A stretch of DNA of 64,000 nt from Rapana venosa (Eukaryota; Mollusca; Gastropoda; Neogastropoda; Muricidae). The stretch is taken from the NCBI GenBank assembly GCA_028751875.1, contig CM054157.1, forward strand, positions 1,207,973-1,271,972, written 5' to 3'. The position numbers and the translations under genes are program-made. This document shows, in pieces, positions 58,790-64,000 of the stretch. Numbering within the stretch: position 1 is the stretch's first letter; each line of letters begins with the position of its first letter. The notes beneath the pieces were generated by a model, which saw only the letters and a list, made by a program, of their open reading frames with translations, had not been told where the DNA came from and ran no database searches.

Positions 58790-59205
58790 GGTGGCAGATC
58801 TGTGTATTGATCTTCCGTTGGAAGATTGATGGCAGATTTTACACCAACATATAATAGAAATATGTATGTGGATGACTAATTGTATATGATTGTAAGTATA
58901 GTACTGGATAAAGGGTGCCTTCTTTGCTTTTTTTTTTTTTATAATGAAATACAATGTAAATAGGCATGTCCTGTGTTTTATAATGGTGTGGTAAGTGTGT
59001 GGGGAGAAGGTGTCTTTTTAAAAAAAAATCAAATCTCCCCAATCTTGAGATTGCCACCAATATTACATGAAATAACTTTTGCTGGTGGTAAATCTGTGTA
59101 CTGATCTTCTGCAGGAAGATAGATACACATTTTACACTAACATAAATATGTTATGTATCTGAAAGATCAATACAATATGATTTTAAGGATAGTAGTGGAT
59201 AGATT
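58790..59205 (+). repeat. Tandem duplication, period about 290 bp
   Basis: 58790-58915 (GGCAGATCTGTGTATTGATC, TTTTACACCAACATA) recurs diverged at 59079-59205 (GTAAATCTGTGTACTGATCT, TTTTACACTAACATA). No coding potential is visible. Confidence 0.7.
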
Positions 59206-59252
59206 GACAAGAAACATGTAGCAGTAAATCATTTCTCTGGTCCCAGTTGTTT

Positions 59253-59285
59253 TGGTGTGGTGTGGTGTGTGGTGTGGTGTGTGTG

Positions 59286-59347
<62 letters not shown>
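59253..59347. repeat. (GT)n microsatellite
   Basis: GGTGTGGTGT variants, then a long pure GT run. Confidence 0.97.
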
Positions 59348-59351
<4 letters not shown>

Positions 59352-59429
59352 ATTCCATTTTTGTCACTGTATTCATGTTTTTACACCTGACATATTTGTC
59401 ATGCAATAAAAGAATAATCACCATTAACC

Positions 59430-59780
59430 ATTACACCCAGTGTAGGGCAGCAACAAAGCGCTTCCACTCATGTCTATCCTGGGCCAACCTAGTCACTGAT
59501 CCCCAAGAGTGCTGCATGGCCTTCATCTCACTTTCTACAGTCCTCCTCCACGTTGCTTTTGGTCTTCCTTTCTTTCTCCTTCCTTCTGGGGTCTAGTGCA
59601 ATGCTGTTCTTGTGATTGACTGTGGGTCTCTTCGGAGGATATGCCTAATCCACTTCCACCGTCGTCTGATGATGATGGTTACCATGTCTTCTTGCCTGCA
59701 TCTCCGTAGTAGGTCTTCATTGGAGATCTTCTCTGGCCAAAAGATCGGGAGAATTCTTCGGAGGCATATGGTGTGAAAGG
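59430..59780 (-). pseudogene. LINE family B-like C-terminal fragment
   Basis: On the minus strand: LRRILPIFWPEKISNEDLLR, IIIRRRWKWIRHILRRDPQS, TPEGRRKKGRPKATWRRTVE, WGSVTRLAQDRHEWKRFVAA. This follows the C-terminus of family B (24040-24410) closely but belongs to an older, diverged copy with a stop before TPEG. It is 5'-truncated. Confidence 0.85.
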
Positions 59781-59825
59781 ATCGAATAAAAGAATAACCT
59801 TATCATAAAAACTCTGAGTTTGTTT

Positions 59826-59826
<1 letters not shown>

Positions 59827-59869
<43 letters not shown>

Positions 59870-59886
59870 GTGTGTGTGTGTGTGTT
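59827..59886. repeat. (GT)n microsatellite
   Basis: GT run adjoining the tail of the SINE at 59898. Confidence 0.96.
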
Positions 59887-59897
59887 TATTAATTTAT

Positions 59898-60233
59898 TTG
59901 TTCTTTTATATCGAGGGTAATGGAATGAGCACTTATGTGCTTTTATACATCCAGTCCCCGTGTGTATGCAGTTTGTAAATTGTGTCATCTGTTCCCACCG
60001 GCACACAATTGCCTACTCTTTCAAAAAGCAGAACAGGATTTAAGGTGTGGGCAAGATGTTCTGTATGTGCTCGCACACAGGACCTTGGTTTATAGTCTCA
60101 TCCGAAGGACTTTTCGGGAGAGTGGAGTCTGCACTGATGTTAACTCCAAGGGGAAAATCCCCTTGAATGGGATTTAAACCTGGGTTGTCAGATTGTGAGC
60201 ACAATGTTCTAACCACTAGGCTATCCTGTCCCA
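59898..60233 (-). mobile_element. SINE type C, full length, copy 1
   Basis: On the minus strand the head starts GGGACAGGATAGCCTAGTGG (box A TAGCCTAGTGG) with a decayed box B (AGGTTTAAATCCC). The body passes through AAAGTCCTTCGGATGAGACT and GCACACAATTGCCTAC-type sequence to the tail ATAAAAGAACAAATAAATTA. About 336 bp, flanked on both sides by GT microsatellites. Confidence 0.87.
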
Positions 60234-60299
60234 TGTGTGTGTGTGTGTGTGTGTGTGTGTGAGCATGCTCTATGTTTAAAAAGTTTCTATTGTAGAAAT

Positions 60300-60655
60300 T
60301 GTGTGAGAAATGCTATACTTTACATGGTATTCTTCTTCTTCCTCAACACACACACATCAACTCATGGTTGTCTGCCATATGAGCAAAAATGTGTTGCACT
60401 GCCGTTAAGCGCCTGACAAGTCAGGCCCAGCCCATCTGACTTCAGCATGGGGGGAGAATTTTTACATTTAAATTCTCTTGATCTCGTCCAAGAGGATTTT
60501 TTCTTCCGGAGTTAGGCCTAACGTCAGTGCCGTCCGTTCCCCCCTTTTTTTGGGAGAGTGGGAAAATTTGCAAAATCTGCATACACACGAAGATTGGACA
60601 TAAACAGGTACATGAGTGCTTTTTCCATTATCCTCGAAATAAAAAGGATAATGAA
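60300..60655. other. Upstream region of VPS33A with a SINE type C remnant
   Basis: 60340-60545 is unassigned (contains GCGCCTGACAAGTCAGGCCC). 60560-60655 is a plus-strand SINE type C tail (GAGTGCTTTTTCCATTATCC) ending about 240 bp before the VPS33A start codon. Confidence 0.6.
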
Positions 60656-60889
60656 TTCAGTTTTGATCCTCTGCTGCTCATATAGTCATTAAGTCACGGG
60701 AGCAATAATGGTGTAATGAAACACATGATAAAATAATTCTTATTTCTGTATATCTCTAGCAAAATGCCCCTGGAGAAATGTACACGCAAAGCTTGCTTAT
60801 GTCTCCAAAAATTGTATCTGCTTTAGGAGGAAAGTTAATAAATAAATTAAAACTGCATTTCCATAACAAGGATCACTCATACAGCAAGC

Positions 60890-60901
60890 CAATATGGCGG
60901 C
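60890..60901 (+). promoter_or_regulatory. TISU/YY1-like element over the VPS33A start codon
   Basis: CAATATGGCGGC matches the TISU consensus SAASATGGCGGC at 11 of 12 positions (T instead of S before ATG) and contains the YY1 core ATGGCGGC. In animals this element places transcription start just upstream and supports initiation on very short 5' UTRs in housekeeping genes. No TATA box is obvious. Whether it works this way here is inference. Confidence 0.55.
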
Positions 60902-61004
60902 CGGTGCAGCCCACTTGAGCTCCTCCAAGCTAAATCTTGGCTTGTTGAGAGATTTCTACAGAAGAGAATTCTTGGAAAGCATCGATAAATGCCTGGGAAC
61001 AAAG
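60894..61004 (+). CDS. VPS33A: VPS33A, exon 1 (37 codons)
   Basis: Encodes MAAGAAHLSSSKLNLGLLRD then FYRREFLESIDKCLGTK, ending in phase 0 at AAAG/GTTAGT. This is the N-terminus of VPS33A, an SM (Sec1/Munc18) protein of about 600 residues. In other animals it is the SNARE-binding core subunit of the HOPS and CORVET tethering complexes and drives fusion of endosomes, lysosomes and autophagosomes. The MAA...HLS...LNL.LLR...R.E.LE..DKC.G.K pattern and the exact fit with exon 2 separate it from VPS33B. The gene continues beyond the window. The ATG is the first in good context and overlaps a TISU-like element. Confidence 0.93.
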
Positions 61005-61729
61005 GTTAGTTCGTCTTTGAATTTGACAGTTTTGATCAGTAGCACATTTTTTGCAAGCGAAGACTGAGAGACCCGAAGTACTAAACATTAGACAGCAATA
61101 AAGATTTGCTTCAGACTTCCTTCCACTTTTCTTTTGTTTAGAACTGCTTTAGCTTTCAGTGCACTCGGGCAAAAACGAAAAATCGGTGACGTTTACCATT
61201 AGCCTTGATCTGCATGCCTTTGTTTTCGTGGGTGGGGATCTTGTGCTATCCCAGCCCTCAAAGTCTTCATAGACCTAGTCTCATTTACTTGTGTGGAGAT
61301 TGCATGCTGGGTATGCTCGTGTCATCCCTACCACTGGAAAAAGCTGGCCTCCTCTCCTTTAAAAAAAAAAGAGTGGGCTTTTATATATATACATGCACAT
61401 TCACAGGAAGTTATGCATGCATTTGTACACTATGGGACCTCAGTTTATAGAACTTTCCTTCTGGTGGGTTTGTAGGGAGTAAGCACCTGTGTTAATTCCA
61501 GTGGACAAATTCCATCAAGCAGTTAGCTTAGTAAACAAGCAACCCATGCTCACATATTATTCTAGATAATGTAGATGTCCAACAAGTCTCAAGCCTTAAT
61601 GACTGAGCTACTTAAAACCACACAATTTTTACATTAAAACACTCCTAGAAGTAGAAAATGTAATGTCTCTCTCTGAGTCTCTCTTCCCCTCCCCCCCCCC
61701 CTCCCCGCCTCCCTTCCCAAGCATTTCAG

Positions 61730-61820
61730 TGGGGCAATGTACAGGTTCATGCAGAATTTCTTTGGCAAGATGAACCTGGCAGAGGTCACCCCTCTCCAGG
61801 TCATAGATGATTACATGCTG
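61730..61820 (+). other. Exon-like segment of unknown origin inside VPS33A intron 1
   Basis: A strong pyrimidine tract (61670-61720) and CATTTCAG acceptor precede 91 bases that read, from the second base, YRFMQNFFGK and later TPLQVIDDYML, followed by GG/GTATAT. The composition is protein-like. Splicing to VPS33A exon 1 (phase 0) would use a different frame that meets a TGA after about 26 codons. It could be a cryptic or poison exon, a fragment of another gene, or part of an old repeat: CCCTCTCCAGGT...CATGCTGGGTAT resembles 39639-39677. Confidence 0.35.

Positions 61821-61823
<3 letters not shown>

Positions 61824-61872
<49 letters not shown>
61824..61872. repeat. (TA)n microsatellite
   Basis: TA run that served as target for the adjacent SINE; TA repeats resume after it at 62165-62177. 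Confidence 0.95.
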
Positions 61873-61874
<2 letters not shown>

Positions 61875-62164
61875 GGGATGGGATAGCTCAGTGGTCGGAG
61901 CACTCGCTTTCTCCCAGCCAAGTTAAGCAGCATCGAGCGTGGTTACCAGTTGGATGGGTGACCATTTACGCGCCTTGGCTTCAGTACAGTTCCCCCAGTT
62001 CACCCAGCTGTAAATGGGTACCTGCCCTCTTTAGGGTCAGGGAAGGTAAAGCAGTGAGGGAGAGGAGATGGGCACCGCCCTCAATATGCTGGCCCCTAGA
62101 GAAGTGAGGTCTCTGACGCCTCGCTCCCCTACGACCTTATAGGTTATGGGACTCCTTCACCTTC
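61875..62164 (+). mobile_element. SINE with tRNA/5S-like chimeric head, copy 5
   Basis: Starts GGGATGGGATAGCTCAGTGG. The 5S-like block AAGTTAAGCAGCATCGAGCG, then TTGGATGGGTGACC, is intact. It ends ATGGGACTCCTTCACCTTC inside a TA microsatellite. This is an independent insertion from the copies at 2714, 8640 and 18735. Confidence 0.9.
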
Positions 62165-62169
62165 ATATA

Positions 62170-62799
62170 TATATATCGATGCCTTAGACTTAAAACAACA
62201 ACAGTTTATCAGAAAAAATAAGCAATTTTCAATTTTTTCATATTTGGTAGAATTGACTGTAAACTTTGAGATAACAAAAGTATATGGGTAACAGCTTGCC
62301 CTCCTTACTTACTTACACAGTCTTTGTGCTCTAAACACCTAGAGTGCAACTCCATAGTCTTACGAGACTGACGGATGCCTTCTATCTTATTACCACAAAT
62401 TTTAAATTGTTTGTTGGCTTTTATTTTCTTTGTTAACTCTAAAGATTTGTTGAGCACTGCACTGTATTTCTTCAGGCAGATCATCTTGGGAAAAATGAAA
62501 TTTACTTTTGAATACTACTAGGCAATACTTGGGCACTTGGAGTATACAGTAGGTGCAAGTACTCATCAATCATTTCATTTATTTCACTGGCACTTCCACA
62601 ATATGTAATGTTGTGCTTAGACTCTCTACTGGACAGAACAAGGTAGTGTCACTGCTGTTGCTACTCTTTTTAGATTACTAACTACTTTTACTTTAATTTG
62701 TAATGTAATGTTTTTGGACTTCGTCAGTTCATGGAGCTGTTCTCTAGTAGTATTGATAGTAGTGGGGTTTAAAAAAAGTTTTTTAATTTTTTTATATTT
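62170..62799. other. Intron sequence, no recognised feature
   Basis: AT-rich, without open frames or named repeats. Confidence 0.55.
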
Positions 62800-63146
62800 T
62801 ATTCTTTTATATCAAGGATAATACTAATAGAATAAGTACTGATGTGCTTTTTCTTTTACATCCAGTCCCCATGTGTATGCAGTTTTGTCAGTTTTGTCAT
62901 CTTTTCCGACCGGCACAAAATGGCCTACTCTTACAAAAAGCAGATCAGGATTTAATGCGTGCGCAAGATGTTCTGCGTGCGTTCGCACACAGTGCCTTGG
63001 TTTATAGTCTCATCTGAAGGACTTTTGGGGAGAGTGGAGTCGGCACTGATGTTAACTCGAGGGGAAAATATCCCCTTGAATGGGAATCGAACCCGGGTCA
63101 TCAGATTGCGAGTGCAATGTTCTAACCACTAGGCTATCCCGTCCCC
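62800..63146 (-). mobile_element. SINE type C, full length, copy 2 (best head)
   Basis: On the minus strand the head is GGGACGGGATAGCCTAGTGG, with box A TAGCCTAGTGG and box B GGGTTCGATTCCC, clearly tRNA-derived. Body and tail are as in 59898-60233, ending ATATAAAAGAATAAAATA. About 347 bp. Confidence 0.9.
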
Positions 63147-63755
63147 CAGTATAAAACTTTCACAAAGCATAGTTTTATTTGGTAAGATTTTTATAGTCCT
63201 CTTTTGCAGTAGAGTGTAATATATTTTTAAAGTGAAATAAAAGCAGTTAAATATTCATATATTACAATTAAAGCATTTTTTAAAATATTTCTCAAAGGAT
63301 TATCAGAAAAAATGTTACAGTAAGGACAAACTGCAGTATGGACTGATGATAAAGACTTATGTCTGTAGTCTTTATTATTGTACGTTGTCTTTTAGAATGC
63401 TATTATCTTAACATTGAAAGTAGAATTTGGTGGTGTAGGTGATTAGGGAAGTACAGCTTAACTCTTTGGACTACTGACATTTCAGATCAGCATTTCATTT
63501 ACAGTAAGCACTTGAGTGTCCTCAAGTAAGAGACCTGTCAATGTTTATGTGAGCTTTTAAACTGAGGAGATGGCAGCTTTTCATGGTCACTGGGGCTGTA
63601 AACAGCAGGAACTGAACTCAAGTAAGAAGAGATCATCTAACTGTAACATGCTGTGATAAAAGCAGTTTGCAATGCGATACAGAATGCAGTAGATGAATGT
63701 AAACAGTAGATGGTAAAAGTCGCTGAATATCACCTCTGACGTGTGTGTTTTTCAG

Positions 63756-63821
63756 GCCATTGTGTGGGATGATGGACTGACCGGCCCTTTTGGTCTGATT
63801 GCAGAATATTCTCTGCTCAAA
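63756..63821 (+). CDS. VPS33A: VPS33A, exon 2 (22 codons)
   Basis: Encodes AIVWDDGLTGPFGLIAEYSL then LK, in phase 0 at both ends (TTCAG/GCC and AAA/GTAAGT). The V-W-D-x-x-L-T-G-P-F-G-L-I-A-x-Y-S-L-L-K block is nearly invariant in animal VPS33A proteins and directly follows the DKC-G-K end of exon 1. Exon 3 lies beyond the window or past the 179 bases that remain; none is seen there. Confidence 0.94.
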
Positions 63822-64000
63822 GTAAGTGCACTTCATGTTTGTTTTTGTGTGTGTGTTTTGGCTGTGCACATTCTGTCCCTCGGCATTTGCATGTATGAGG
63901 GTGCAGTGAACAAGTCCATAAAGTGACAGCCTTCAAATCACATTGGTCCTAAAGTCCTGGATGACGGAAAAGTCCGAGTCATGTGAGCATCTGTTGGATT

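Larger units (their letters stand above)
61005..63755 (+). other. VPS33A: VPS33A intron 1
   Basis: 2751-bp GT...AG intron. It contains an exon-like segment (61730-61820), a TA microsatellite, a chimeric-head SINE (61875) and a full SINE type C (62800). The stretch 61200-61560 has weak traces of old SINEs (GCATGCTGGGTATGCTCGTG, TATGGGACCTCAGTTTATAG). 63150-63755 shows nothing recognisable. The acceptor is TGTTTTTCAG. Confidence 0.85.

Noticed and set aside
62800..63146. A tRNA gene on the minus strand (boxes A and B present)
   Set aside because: The boxes belong to SINE type C, which has a 270-bp body and other copies nearby.

Overview
The window looks like nuclear DNA of an invertebrate animal, most likely a mollusc and plausibly a gastropod. 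It has GT-AG introns, a VPS33A gene with a metazoan-type N-terminus, very many CA/GA microsatellites, several tRNA-headed SINE families of a kind common in mollusc genomes, and APE-type LINEs. I see no operons, CRISPR arrays or prokaryotic signals. The species assignment is inference.

Only two host genes can be supported, both on the + strand. A four-exon SAM-dependent methyltransferase (43549-49233) splices in frame to 268 residues. The first two coding exons of VPS33A (60894-61004 and 63756-63821) lie at the right end, and the gene runs off the window. A broken, unrecognised minus-strand reading frame (32551-33449) may be a third gene or a repeat-derived ORF.

The rest is a stack of repeats. 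Positions 1-1963 are a 33-bp minisatellite plus flank that reappears inverted at 54727-56290. From about 3.3 to 18.7 kb a roughly 1.53-kb tandem repeat unit, rich in microsatellites, forms the backbone. Into it are inserted an RNase H-bearing LINE (4315-8616), an RTE-like LINE (11208-14949) that itself carries a nested SINE, and a SINE family (copies at 8640 and 18735) whose head looks like a tRNA/5S rRNA chimera. A 500-base N gap (19774-20273) follows. The sequence after the gap (20274-29262) repeats the last 9 kb before it (10752-19773) from end to end, in the exact suffix-prefix pattern expected if two overlapping contigs were joined without merging. The second half of the window carries a complete RTE-like LINE with a 12-bp target duplication (29215-32371), a homopolymer-rich stretch (35.7-37.8 kb), a mosaic minus-strand LINE (40045-42525) that contains a patch from the other LINE family, several decayed LINE 3' ends, a second 33-bp minisatellite (57603-58195), and many copies of a third SINE family.

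The most useful observations are the probable false 9-kb duplication around the gap, the tRNA/5S chimeric SINE, the mosaic LINE, and the inverted duplication whose two arms carry different later insertions and so serve as empty-site controls for each other. A near-perfect TISU/YY1-like element overlaps the VPS33A start codon. No new multi-gene system is visible.
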